Source: Fusibacter tunisiensis
GTDB taxonomy: Bacteria > Bacillota > Clostridia > Peptostreptococcales > Acidaminobacteraceae
Assembly (NCBI RefSeq): GCF_016908355.1
Contig: NZ_JAFBDT010000007.1
Span: forward strand, 1-64,000
Reading direction: 5' to 3'
DNA length: 64,000 nt
The position numbers were made by a program, and so were the translations under genes. The notes beneath the pieces were generated by a model. It saw nothing but the letters and a program-made list of their open reading frames with translations, was not told the origin of the DNA and ran no database searches. Numbering within the stretch: the stretch's first letter is position 1; every line of letters starts with the position of its first letter. Of the stretch, positions 16,509 through 24,622 are shown piece by piece.

Positions 16509-18320
16509 TCACATTTTTATTACGAAAAATTCATACGGTCCAAATAATAGTGTGTCTTCTTCTAAATCAATGTCTCTTTTTTGTATAAAATCATGGTGTT
16601 TTCCAGATGCACCATACCGTTTAAGTTCATTGAGGTTGAGCCATTGTCTGTCTTCTGAAAAATTAAACATCAATAAAATTTTTTCAGGCGAATCCGAGAG
16701 TTCTTGCTGGATGATAAAAATCTTTGAATTGGTTTGATGAAACACGATTTCTCTTATAACTTCAGAAGCCCCAGTTATACTTTTTCTACACTGTATGATT
16801 TCTCGGATTCCATAATTTACAGCACCTTCAGGTGTAAGTCTATCTTCGAGTCGACTTAAAACGTCCCAGTCAAATACCTGTCTGTGGAGCCATCTGGAGT
16901 CATGTTTTTTGTAATCATCCTTTAAATAGTCATAATTATTTATTTGGCCCACTTCATCACCACTGTATAGCATTGGGATTCCTTTTCTAAAGATAAAAGC
17001 AGCATGAATAAGCAAAATACGCTTAATGGCCAATTCAATCCCGTATCGACTCTTTAAATCAATAGCCTTCTCCAGTCCACACAAACTTGCTAAAGTCCCT
17101 GAATTACGGGCATCTAGCGTCACAGGATTAAATTCATACAAGGCTCCCTTTGAAAAACTGTCTTTAAATGAACCCAAATAAAAATCTATTAAATAAGACT
17201 TATGGGCAGTTGGGTCAAAGCCAAGATGTTTAAGGTTTCGTTCATTAAGTCCCCAGCCAATATCATCATGACACCTTGCATAATTGATCCAAACGCTACC
17301 CTCTGGCACTTTATATTCGGGCATCAACTGCAAATGTCTTGTATCTCTTGTGGCAAGGGTATTCCAAAGTTCAACCATATAGGAAGCATTGTAAAGTGCA
17401 TGGCACTCAAGCCGTTCATCAGTTCCAAAATAGGTTGCGATTGTATCTGGTGCCATTATGGCTTCACCCAAAAGCGCTGTGGAAGGAGCGACTTCGTGGC
17501 AAATCTCTCGCAATAAATTTAAGATTATATGGGCTTCTGGCAAATTGCGACAAGTGGTCTCTAACCGCTTCCAAACATAGGGCACAGCATCAAGCCTAAC
17601 CATGTCTATACCGATGTTACACAAAAAAAGTAAGTTTTCAGCCATGGCGTTAAAAACATGTGCATTGTTGTAATTAAGGTCCCATTGGTAGGGATAAAAT
17701 GTTGTCATTACCCACCTGTCCATTGATTCCAAATAGGTAAAATTCCCCGGCGCAACTTTGGGAAAAACTTCAGGCATAGTCTTTTCGTATTCTTTTGGAA
17801 TGCCCTCCATTTCAAATACATGATAAAAATCTTCATAAAATTGATTCCCATCTTTAGCCTGTAAAGCCCACTCATGATCGTCAGCAGTGTGATTTAAAAC
17901 ATAGTCTATGCACACTCTAATGCCATTTTCGTGAAAGTGATTGACGACTTCTTGAAACACAGCCATTGTACCTAATCTTGGATCTATTTCTCGATAGTTG
18001 GAGACCGCATAGCCACCATCATTTTCGCCTGCCCTTGGTTTTAAAAGGGGCATTAGATGGACTAAGTTAATCCCAAGGGATTTGAAATAGGACGCCTTCT
18101 CCTTAAGTGCCTCTAAATCGCCTGAAAATAAGTCCACATAGAGCATTATGCCCACTGTATCGTTGGAATGAATCCAACGGACACCCTCTACATCCCTATT
18201 TACCAATTTTGTTGACCGTCTCTTGGCATATTGCTTCATCATGGATTTAAGAGACTCAAACGCCTCTATATCACCAGGATAGAGCGATAAATAATTTTTT
18301 TTAATCCGGTTTATGTCCAC
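16509..18320 (-). CDS. GH13 amylosucrase / sucrose hydrolase-type enzyme
   Basis: A 603-residue alpha-amylase superfamily enzyme resembling subfamily GH13_4. Features: LMPLLKPRAGENDGGYAVS in the first conserved region, nucleophile Asp in RLDAV, acid/base Glu in LGEAI and the stabilising Asp in CHDDIGWG, with the WKRLETTCRNLPEAH stretch typical of amylosucrases. Members transfer or hydrolyse the glucosyl group of sucrose, releasing fructose. No signal peptide, so it should act on imported sugar; sucrose is the likely substrate, with transglucosylation possible. It begins at GTG 18320 with AAGGAGGGGG upstream and has its own LacI-type promoter. A fructokinase-type gene lies in the same locus. 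Confidence 0.85.
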   Translation of the reverse strand: MDINRIKKNYLSLYPGDIEAFESLKSMMKQYAKRRSTKLVNRDVEGVRWIHSNDTVGIMLYVDLFSGDLEALKEKASYFKSLGINLVHLMPLLKPRAGENDGGYAVSNYREIDPRLGTMAVFQEVVNHFHENGIRVCIDYVLNHTADDHEWALQAKDGNQFYEDFYHVFEMEGIPKEYEKTMPEVFPKVAPGNFTYLESMDRWVMTTFYPYQWDLNYNNAHVFNAMAENLLFLCNIGIDMVRLDAVPYVWKRLETTCRNLPEAHIILNLLREICHEVAPSTALLGEAIMAPDTIATYFGTDERLECHALYNASYMVELWNTLATRDTRHLQLMPEYKVPEGSVWINYARCHDDIGWGLNERNLKHLGFDPTAHKSYLIDFYLGSFKDSFSKGALYEFNPVTLDARNSGTLASLCGLEKAIDLKSRYGIELAIKRILLIHAAFIFRKGIPMLYSGDEVGQINNYDYLKDDYKKHDSRWLHRQVFDWDVLSRLEDRLTPEGAVNYGIREIIQCRKSITGASEVIREIVFHQTNSKIFIIQQELSDSPEKILLMFNFSEDRQWLNLNELKRYGASGKHHDFIQKRDIDLEEDTLLFGPYEFFVIKM

Positions 18321-18345
18321 ACGACCCCCTCCTTCTTATACTTTC

Positions 18346-18374
18346 ATTATAGGAAACCGGTTTCTTATTTTCAA
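18346..18374 (-). promoter_or_regulatory. Promoter with embedded LacI-type operator (GH13 gene)
   Basis: On the minus strand: -35 TTGAAA (18374-18369), a 17-base spacer, -10 TATAAT (18351-18346). The spacer contains GAAACCGGTTTC (18353-18364), identical to the operator at 16479-16490 and in the same position relative to the -10. Confidence 0.87.
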
Positions 18375-18381
18375 GTACCAA

Positions 18382-18409
18382 TTGACTATTTGTTTATCAA
18401 TGATAAAAT
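18382..18409 (+). promoter_or_regulatory. Probable promoter for the phosphoesterase gene
   Basis: TTGACT (18382-18387), a 16-base spacer and TAAAAT (18404-18409) lie 30 bases before the ATG at 18439. It is back to back with the LacI-controlled promoter and only eight bases from its -35 element. Confidence 0.5.
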
Positions 18410-18438
18410 AAACTATAAGTCACGCCTTGGAGGCAACC

Positions 18439-19026
18439 ATGAAAATCCTTGCAATATCAGATGTTGAAAGCAATTACATATACAATCACTTTAATCCACG
18501 TGCCTTCAAAGAGGTTTCTTTGGTTTTGTCTGCAGGCGATTTAAACCCTGAGTATTTATCTTTTGTAGCCAGTGTCCTTAACGTCCCCGTTCTCTATGTC
18601 CACGGCAATCACGACGGAAAATACGAAAATAAGCCCCCCGCAGGCTGCTTTTCCGTAGATGGAAAAGTCTATGTCCACGAAGGGCTTCGAATTTTTGGTC
18701 TAGGTGGCTGTATGAAATATACAGGCGGCCCACATCAATATACTGAAGGAGAAATGGCCAGACGTGTGGCAAAAAGCAAACTCAAATTACTAAAGGGAAT
18801 GGATATTCTGTTAACGCATGCCCCAGCCTATAATCTAGGGGATGGCAAAGACCTTGCGCACCAGGGCTTTAAATCATTCCTTAAACTTATGGATCAGTAT
18901 TCGCCAAAGCTGTTTGTCCATGGCCATCAGCATTTGTCCTATGGCAGTTTTGATCGAACCCGCCAATACAAAGAAACTCGCGTTATTAATGCCTATGACT
19001 ACACACTTATTTCTCTTGATCGATAA
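18439..19026 (+). CDS. Metallophosphoesterase
   Basis: A 195-residue calcineurin-like phosphoesterase. Metal-binding motifs are visible in order: ISDVES (in place of the usual DxH), SAGDLNPE, VHGNHDGK, LLTHAP and FVHGHQH. The unusual first motif, D-V-E where D-x-H is normal, is worth noting. The start chosen is ATG 18439; a TTG 12 bases earlier overlaps the GGAGG ribosome binding site and is unlikely. The substrate is unknown; relatives act on nucleotides or phosphodiesters. The last 20 bases overlap the 3' end of the convergent BMP-fusion gene and no terminator separates them. Confidence 0.85.
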   Translation: MKILAISDVESNYIYNHFNPRAFKEVSLVLSAGDLNPEYLSFVASVLNVPVLYVHGNHDGKYENKPPAGCFSVDGKVYVHEGLRIFGLGGCMKYTGGPHQYTEGEMARRVAKSKLKLLKGMDILLTHAPAYNLGDGKDLAHQGFKSFLKLMDQYSPKLFVHGHQHLSYGSFDRTRQYKETRVINAYDYTLISLDR

Positions 19027-20923
19027 CTTCAACATTATCTAAAAGCCAATCCATGTTTAAAATATCCATAGCGGATAGCATTTCGTTTTTCGCCACACGC
19101 AGGTGTCCAGTCGTGTCATAAATTGGACCTGTAAAAGGGTGCAATTGTTCCGTTACAAGCATTTGCTTCATAAGTTTCACCAAGCGCTGTGTTTCTGTAG
19201 GGAGCTTGTCTTCTGCAAGATATAAATCAATCACACCAGTTTCCATACCCCACCAGAAGTTTACAAGTTTTTGATTGTCCCCTGTCCCCGATGTCATTTT
19301 TTGATAAGTACCACTGAGTATACTGGCTATAATTTTCTCATAAAATATGCCCCACTTCCAGATGGGAGAGGCCAAATAGTCCTTAGGAAGGCCCGTTGAT
19401 GGGTCTATACTGCAAAGCATGGAATATACGCCATATTCAATGGTGACATCTCTGGGGACCAATAAGGTCTTATTGCTGATTAAATCGGCGCCCATTTCAA
19501 CAAAACGTCGGCTTAAATCCGTTGTTACTCTAGGATTATTCCATTCTCCAGTCCATTTCACCAATAATCGACTATATGGATTGGCCATTTTCATGCCAAG
19601 AGCAAAAGCATTGATCCCAGCCATAACTTCTGGATTGGGATCTGTTGCAGTATAGCCCACAACGCCTGTTTTTGTTAGCGCTCCTGCTATCATCCCACTT
19701 AAAAACCGCGCTTCATACGTTCTTCCGAAATAGTTGGACATGTGTACATAAGGACGGCTGCCTGAGCAATTAAAGAATTTAACTTTGGGCATCTCTACAG
19801 CACATTTAATTGTAGCGCGTTTAAAGACTTCACTGGTTGTGAAAACAACATCAAATCCCCTCTGTGCAAAAGCCTTAATGTGATCGTAAGCCGAGTAATC
19901 TTCTGGAACATTTTCAATATATGCGGTTTCAACACGACCAGAAAACCGCTCTTCCAGATGCCGCCGTCCAAGTTCATGTGAATACGTCCAACCAGAACTC
20001 TTAATCGTTCGCGCATAAACAAATCCCACCCGTATCTTTTTAGGCAAAAAAATTGTGGAAATTGCATCAAAGAAGGGGACACGGTCTACTTCATCTGAAT
20101 CGGTTATAATTTCCGTTTCTTCCGTTTCGTTGAGCAAGCTGTATTCCTTTACAAGACTCGGCATTATTGCACGAACTTGTGAGGCATCTAGACTCTGTGG
20201 AATACCGTATAGTTTTGCATATAACAAAAAGGCATCTCCAGTTGTGGTTGACAGTGTGTCACCCCCATACTCCAAATATATTCTTTTAAATGGCCTATAA
20301 ACTTCTTTCATAAAATGTCTATATTTTTCCGTTGGCTCAATGCCCGCCACTTCATAATCCGATAAATATTTAAGAAGTCTCTTGTATCTCAGTGGTCGAC
20401 TCAACCACAGGTCTAAAATCTTTGTTTGATTGTAAAATTCTAAATAAGCATAATAAAGGACGATTGTCTCATCAGTTTCATCATATTTGGGAATTAAACG
20501 CGTGATTTCTGCACTTACTTTATAAGCATCGTAATATTTTAAAACACTCACGCGCTTATTCCCTTCAACGACGTAATAATGATTTAAATACTCATACACC
20601 TTAATTGGATCCCGAATACCTTCCGTCAGGTGGGCTTCACACAAGGCCATCCACTTAGATGCAAACTCACTTCGCTCTGATTCTAAAGGCAAAAAATGTT
20701 TGGAAAAAGTCATGCGTCGTGTATGATAGTAAGTCCCTACAATTTTCCCAAGCTCGATTTCATGCGTTCCTAAATACACATTACCCGCTATGTCAATATC
20801 CTTTAAGACACCATCTAAAGATGTTAAATGGCCCGATTGTCCCATGGATTTGCGCCGGTTATATTCCTTCTTGGCTTTACTTTGTGCATCCTTATAGAGT
20901 TCATGTATTTTTGATTCCAGCAT
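19007..20923 (-). CDS. Cytoplasmic protein with ParB-like N-terminal region and BMP (PnrA-like) C-terminal domain
   Basis: A 638-residue protein. Residues 1-130 include a charged helical start and a ParB/sulfiredoxin-like stretch, with YYVVEGNKRVSVLKYY at about 117-132. Residues 130-290 are helical. From about 295 to the end is a BMP-family periplasmic-binding-like domain (IRVGFVYARTIKSSGW, TATDPNPEVMAGINAF). BMP proteins usually bind nucleosides outside the cell, but this one has no signal peptide or lipobox, so it should be cytoplasmic and may act as a sensor. The start chosen is ATG 20923, after AGGTAATGG. An upstream ATG at 20983 would overlap the divergent gene's ribosome binding site and adds no conserved sequence. 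Similar long BMP proteins occur in other Clostridia; their role is not known to me. Confidence 0.75.
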   Translation of the reverse strand: MLESKIHELYKDAQSKAKKEYNRRKSMGQSGHLTSLDGVLKDIDIAGNVYLGTHEIELGKIVGTYYHTRRMTFSKHFLPLESERSEFASKWMALCEAHLTEGIRDPIKVYEYLNHYYVVEGNKRVSVLKYYDAYKVSAEITRLIPKYDETDETIVLYYAYLEFYNQTKILDLWLSRPLRYKRLLKYLSDYEVAGIEPTEKYRHFMKEVYRPFKRIYLEYGGDTLSTTTGDAFLLYAKLYGIPQSLDASQVRAIMPSLVKEYSLLNETEETEIITDSDEVDRVPFFDAISTIFLPKKIRVGFVYARTIKSSGWTYSHELGRRHLEERFSGRVETAYIENVPEDYSAYDHIKAFAQRGFDVVFTTSEVFKRATIKCAVEMPKVKFFNCSGSRPYVHMSNYFGRTYEARFLSGMIAGALTKTGVVGYTATDPNPEVMAGINAFALGMKMANPYSRLLVKWTGEWNNPRVTTDLSRRFVEMGADLISNKTLLVPRDVTIEYGVYSMLCSIDPSTGLPKDYLASPIWKWGIFYEKIIASILSGTYQKMTSGTGDNQKLVNFWWGMETGVIDLYLAEDKLPTETQRLVKLMKQMLVTEQLHPFTGPIYDTTGHLRVAKNEMLSAMDILNMDWLLDNVEVIDQEK

Positions 20924-20984
20924 ACCATTACCTGCTTTCAAATAATATGTTACAATTGAAACACAATACAGTTCGGAGGTCAAG

Positions 20985-21668
20985 ATGAAAAAATACGCAA
21001 CTTTAATATTCGACGCTGATGAAACGCTTTTTGATTTTAAAAAATCAGAACGTATTGCATTTGATCAAACGTCAGATGATTTCAAACTCCCGTCTAATTA
21101 TTTTTCAATTTACACAGCCATCAATACGTCAATTTGGAAAGAATTTGAACAGGGTAAAATTACCCAAAAAGAACTTAAGGTCGAGCGGTTTAAAAGACTT
21201 GCCGATGCCACTGAAATATCTTTTAATGCCGAAGATTTCGCAAATCGGTTTATGAAGCATCTGGCAAATGCATCCTATATTTACCCAGAGAGTCATCAAA
21301 TATTAACGCGATTAAAGAAACACTATAAAATTGCAATTCTCACCAACGGACTCAAGGGCGTTCAAACAAAAAGAATTGGCGCATCCGAAATTGCCCATTT
21401 GTTTGATGCACTTATTATTTCTGAAGAAGTCGGTTATGCAAAACCGGATCCCAGAATTTTTAAATTGACGCTTGATCGCGTTAACACCTATGATCCAAGT
21501 TCAGCTCTGATCATTGGTGACAGTTTAACTTCTGATATACAAGGTGGCCTTAATTCTGGAATCGATACGTGTTGGTATAATCCCGAAAAAAAAGTGAATC
21601 ACGCTTCCATAACGCCAACTTACGAAATACATCAGTTGTCTCAATTGATTTCCTTATTAAACATTTAA
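20985..21668 (+). CDS. yjjG: YjjG-family HAD nucleotidase
   Basis: A 227-residue HAD hydrolase of the YjjG type (pyrimidine nucleoside-monophosphate phosphatase that removes non-canonical nucleotides). Motif I is FDADETLFDFKKSE, with the YjjG-specific D-A-D-E-T-L-F-D-F start. Motif II is ILTNGLKGVQ, motif III the Lys in GYAKPDPRIF, and motif IV GDSLTSDIQGG. The ATG follows CGGAGG. It is divergent from the BMP-fusion gene and ends at a shared terminator. Confidence 0.88.
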   Translation: MKKYATLIFDADETLFDFKKSERIAFDQTSDDFKLPSNYFSIYTAINTSIWKEFEQGKITQKELKVERFKRLADATEISFNAEDFANRFMKHLANASYIYPESHQILTRLKKHYKIAILTNGLKGVQTKRIGASEIAHLFDALIISEEVGYAKPDPRIFKLTLDRVNTYDPSSALIIGDSLTSDIQGGLNSGIDTCWYNPEKKVNHASITPTYEIHQLSQLISLLNI

Positions 21669-21672
21669 ATAA

Positions 21673-21721
21673 AAACTGCTGCAAAACGAGTCCATGCCTC
21701 ACTTTGCAGCAGTTTCTTTTT
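21673..21721. terminator. Bidirectional intrinsic terminator
   Basis: A perfect 13-base stem AAACTGCTGCAAA (21673-21685) / TTTGCAGCAGTTT (21703-21715) is followed by CTTTTTTT on the plus strand and A/T-rich sequence on the other. It lies between the convergent yjjG and xdhC-family genes. Confidence 0.9.
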
Positions 21722-21728
21722 TAGACCT

Positions 21729-22526
21729 TTATTTTAAAAAGCCACCTGGTCGATTATACTTAACCGCTTGAATTTCAGCCATGATCGCCAAGGCTATTTC
21801 AGCTGGTGTTTGTCCACCTATATCTAAACCTATCGGTGAATGGACTTTTTCAAACAAATTTTCATCGACACCTTGCTTTTTAACTTCATCATAGCAGTAG
21901 CCAATTTTGCTCCTGCTACCAATCATACCAATATATCGTGCTTTTGATTCAATAACTAGGCCCAAGGCTTCAGCGTCATAAGAATGGGCATGTGTTACAA
22001 TAACAACACTTGCGGAATCAGGAATTTCAAAAGGATTTTTCTCGAAATCCGAAAACAGAATGCGTCTATAAGCATCTGGGAATCTAGATTCTTCCAAATA
22101 TTCTGGTCTAGTGTCTATAACAGTCAATCGATAATTTAACTTCTTGGCCATAAGTGATAATTCATATGCAATATGTCCTCCGCCAAATACAATCAAATCT
22201 TCCTCTTTAGAAAACACTTTTACAAAAACGTCAACAGCACCGCCACACGCCATACCAAGGGAATGTTCAGTTTCTGCTAAAACCAAATCATACTTGAAAC
22301 TTCCTGAGGTGTTCTTTTGGATACACTTTGCAGCATCTTCCTTGGCCTGTTCTTCAACTTTTCCACCGCCTATTGTCCCATCCAGCAATTTTCCTTGATC
22401 ATCCACAATCATTATGCTGCCAACACCTCTAGGACTGCTGCCAAGTTGACTGGTGACCATAACCAAGGCAACAGATTTACCGCGTTCTATATATTTTGAT
22501 AGTTTATCAATAAGTTGACCTTCCAT
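21729..22526 (-). CDS. XdhC/CoxI family molybdoenzyme maturation protein
   Basis: A 265-residue XdhC-family protein. The N-terminal XdhC/CoxI domain has LGSSPRGVGSIMIV and GTIGGGKVEEQA; a C-terminal Rossmann domain starts at about residue 117 with IVFGGGHIAYEL. Family members bind molybdenum cofactor and help its sulfuration and insertion into xanthine-dehydrogenase-type enzymes. It is the only such gene in the window and could serve both hydroxylases (31893-35493 and 53890-57361). It is last in the pucR/all block and starts ten bases after the CoA-transferase gene. ATG 22526 with GGAGGC. Confidence 0.9.
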   Translation of the reverse strand: MEGQLIDKLSKYIERGKSVALVMVTSQLGSSPRGVGSIMIVDDQGKLLDGTIGGGKVEEQAKEDAAKCIQKNTSGSFKYDLVLAETEHSLGMACGGAVDVFVKVFSKEEDLIVFGGGHIAYELSLMAKKLNYRLTVIDTRPEYLEESRFPDAYRRILFSDFEKNPFEIPDSASVVIVTHAHSYDAEALGLVIESKARYIGMIGSRSKIGYCYDEVKKQGVDENLFEKVHSPIGLDIGGQTPAEIALAIMAEIQAVKYNRPGGFLK

Positions 22527-22535
22527 AGCTGCCTC

Positions 22536-23720
22536 CTATAAAACACCTTCTGCGTGCAATGCTTCAATTTCTTCATCCGTATAATTTAAGAATTTTTTTA
22601 GCATCTCTGAGCTGTGTTCGCCTAAAATTGGGGCAGGTGAATGAATTTCTCCTGGTGTTTCACTTAACTTAATTGCAACACCAGGCATTTTGAGTTTACC
22701 AGCTTTTGGATGCTCAACTTCAATAATCATATCACGTGCTTTAACTTGTGCATCTTCAAGAACTTCATCTATATGGTTAATTGGACCATTTGGTACACCC
22801 GCATCATCCAATATTTTTTGCCACTCTTTTGTGGTTTTTTCTTTCATTTTTTCTGCAATTTTAGGTCTTAGCTCTTGATAATGATTATGTCTTTCTGGGT
22901 TTGTTGCAAATTTTTCAAGAGCCATTATATCTTCTAAATCTGCAACTTGACAAAAACGCTTCCATATTTGATCATTTCCAACTGCAACAACGATTTGTGA
23001 ATCTGATGTGTGGAATGGCTCAAAAGGAACAATTGAAGCGTGTTTATTTCCTGATGGTTTTGGCACACTGCCTGTTACAACATATCGGGCAATGGCATTT
23101 TCTAGCATGGCAACTTGGCAATCCAGCATAGCGACATCTACTTTTTGTCCCACGCCTGTTTCATTTCTATGGTTAAGTGCTGCTAAAACACCAATAGCAG
23201 TAAACAAGCCCGCACCAATGTCACCAATTGAAGGTCCTACACGCGTTGGCTCACCACCTTCTTGACCTGTTATACTCATTATGCCACCCATAGCTTGAAC
23301 GACGCCATCATAAGCAGGTCGTTTGCTATAAGGGCCTGTATGCCCAAATCCAGAAGCTGCTGCATAAATAATCGCCGGATTAATTTCTTTCAAAACGTCA
23401 TAACCCAAGCCCAATTTTTCCATTGTGCCAGGTCTAAAATTCTCTACAATTACATCCACCTGCTTAATAAAAGATTTAAGAATCTCTTTGCCTTTTTCTG
23501 TTTTTAAATTTAAAGTCACACTTTTCTTATTCCTATTTAAACTCATAAAATAGGCACTTTCTCCATGTTGATAAGGCCCAAAATGTCTAGAATCATCCCC
23601 TTTGACAGGAACTTCAATCTTGATGATCTCTGCGCCAAGATCTCCAAGAAGCATGGTACAATAAGGCCCCGCAAGCACACGGGTCAAATCCAGAACTTTT
23701 AATCCATTTAAAGGTCCCAT
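22536..23720 (-). CDS. Class III (CaiB/BaiF/Frc) CoA-transferase
   Basis: A 394-residue family III CoA-transferase, full length. Opening GLKVLDLTRVLAGPYCTMLLGDLGA and EIIKIE are typical. The catalytic aspartate is Asp167 in SIGDIGAGLF, and the FRPGTMEKLGLGYD and SGFGHTGPYSKRP segments are typical too. These enzymes move CoA between carboxylic acids (for example formyl-CoA/oxalate, carnitine, succinyl-CoA pairs). The acceptor is unknown. Its setting next to AllFGH and a cyclase-family hydrolase suggests a small acid such as oxalate or oxamate, but that is inference. A hairpin with a T-tract separates it from the cyclase gene, and a very strong GAGGAGGAG site precedes ATG 23720. Confidence 0.9.
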   Translation of the reverse strand: MGPLNGLKVLDLTRVLAGPYCTMLLGDLGAEIIKIEVPVKGDDSRHFGPYQHGESAYFMSLNRNKKSVTLNLKTEKGKEILKSFIKQVDVIVENFRPGTMEKLGLGYDVLKEINPAIIYAAASGFGHTGPYSKRPAYDGVVQAMGGIMSITGQEGGEPTRVGPSIGDIGAGLFTAIGVLAALNHRNETGVGQKVDVAMLDCQVAMLENAIARYVVTGSVPKPSGNKHASIVPFEPFHTSDSQIVVAVGNDQIWKRFCQVADLEDIMALEKFATNPERHNHYQELRPKIAEKMKEKTTKEWQKILDDAGVPNGPINHIDEVLEDAQVKARDMIIEVEHPKAGKLKMPGVAIKLSETPGEIHSPAPILGEHSSEMLKKFLNYTDEEIEALHAEGVL

Positions 23721-23742
23721 AACGTCTCCTCCTCAAAAAAAT

Positions 23743-23777
23743 CATACCCATGGAAACCCAAAGGTCCCATGGGTATG
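23743..23777 (-). terminator. Intercistronic hairpin with T-tract
   Basis: A perfect 11-base stem CATACCCATGG (23743-23753) / CCATGGGTATG (23767-23777) lies between the cyclase and CoA-transferase genes. Its minus-strand reading continues ATTTTTTT. It probably partly terminates the pucR-all-cyclase transcript. Confidence 0.75.
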
Positions 23778-23790
23778 CCCATATCAGTGA

Positions 23791-24588
23791 TTATTCTTGC
23801 TCGTCAAATGCAACGATACGGCAGAATGCTGATTCACCACCCTGGAATTTCCAAGGGAAACATCCAATGATCATTCTTCTATTAGACAATTCATTAATTT
23901 GTCCACCAACGTTTTCTGCATGAATAATTTCGCCATACTTTTGTCCAAACATTTGAATATGCATTGCTTGATATTGCTCTGGCCATGGATATACTTCGTT
24001 CAATGTCTTTCCATATTTCTTTTGGAAAATTTCATCACACTTTTTAGCTTCAGCTGGCTCCCAATCTCTAATTTTTGTATTCATTGGATGATCTGCAGAA
24101 CCGCAGTCAACGCCAATCCACTTGATTTCCATTTCTTGAGCCCAGGCCATGAAATCCAATGATGGACCAGGATGTCTTAACATATATCTTCTTTCATCTG
24201 CTTCTGGTTGATCAAATCCATATTTGTTGTAACCAGTATTGATAATCAAAATATCGCCTTTTTTAACTTCAACACGGTCCATAATGTCTTGAGGTGTGTA
24301 GATGCCAAAATCTTCTGCTTGGTCTGACAGGTCTACGATTACACCAGGTCCTACTAACTTTTCAAGTTCAAGTGATGCAATGTCTCTTCCAGATGTATCA
24401 AAGTGAAGTGGGCCATCAAGATGGGTACCAACATGGTTAGATGTTGTAATCAATTGACCATTGGCACCATTTGGAGACAATCTTTTGAAGAACTTAACTT
24501 GTAATGGCTCATAAGTTGGCCATGGTGGTGTCAAGTGACTTGTGTTTACTGTTAAATCATACATTTTAATGTTGTTCCAGAATTTCAT
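23791..24588 (-). CDS. Cyclase-family metal-dependent amidohydrolase
   Basis: A 265-residue member of the 'cyclase' (kynurenine formamidase/isatin hydrolase-like) family. It has the metal-binding signature HVGTHLDGPLHF (HxGTHxDxPxH) at about residues 48-59 and a later GVDCGSADHPMNT segment. Relatives are Mn- or Zn-dependent enzymes that hydrolyse cyclic or linear amides. The substrate is unknown. Being in one operon with AllF/G/H suggests a nitrogen-heterocycle or ureido intermediate. ATG 24588 follows TAGGAGG, 35 bases after the AllG gene. Confidence 0.85.
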   Translation of the reverse strand: MKFWNNIKMYDLTVNTSHLTPPWPTYEPLQVKFFKRLSPNGANGQLITTSNHVGTHLDGPLHFDTSGRDIASLELEKLVGPGVIVDLSDQAEDFGIYTPQDIMDRVEVKKGDILIINTGYNKYGFDQPEADERRYMLRHPGPSLDFMAWAQEMEIKWIGVDCGSADHPMNTKIRDWEPAEAKKCDEIFQKKYGKTLNEVYPWPEQYQAMHIQMFGQKYGEIIHAENVGGQINELSNRRMIIGCFPWKFQGGESAFCRIVAFDEQE

Positions 24589-24622
24589 AGGTAACCTCCT
24601 AATTAATTAAATGATAGTGTTA

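Noticed and set aside
20923-20983. Longer start for the BMP-fusion protein
   Set aside because: The upstream ATG overlaps the divergent yjjG ribosome binding site and adds sequence without protein-like character; ATG 20923 has a usable AGG site.
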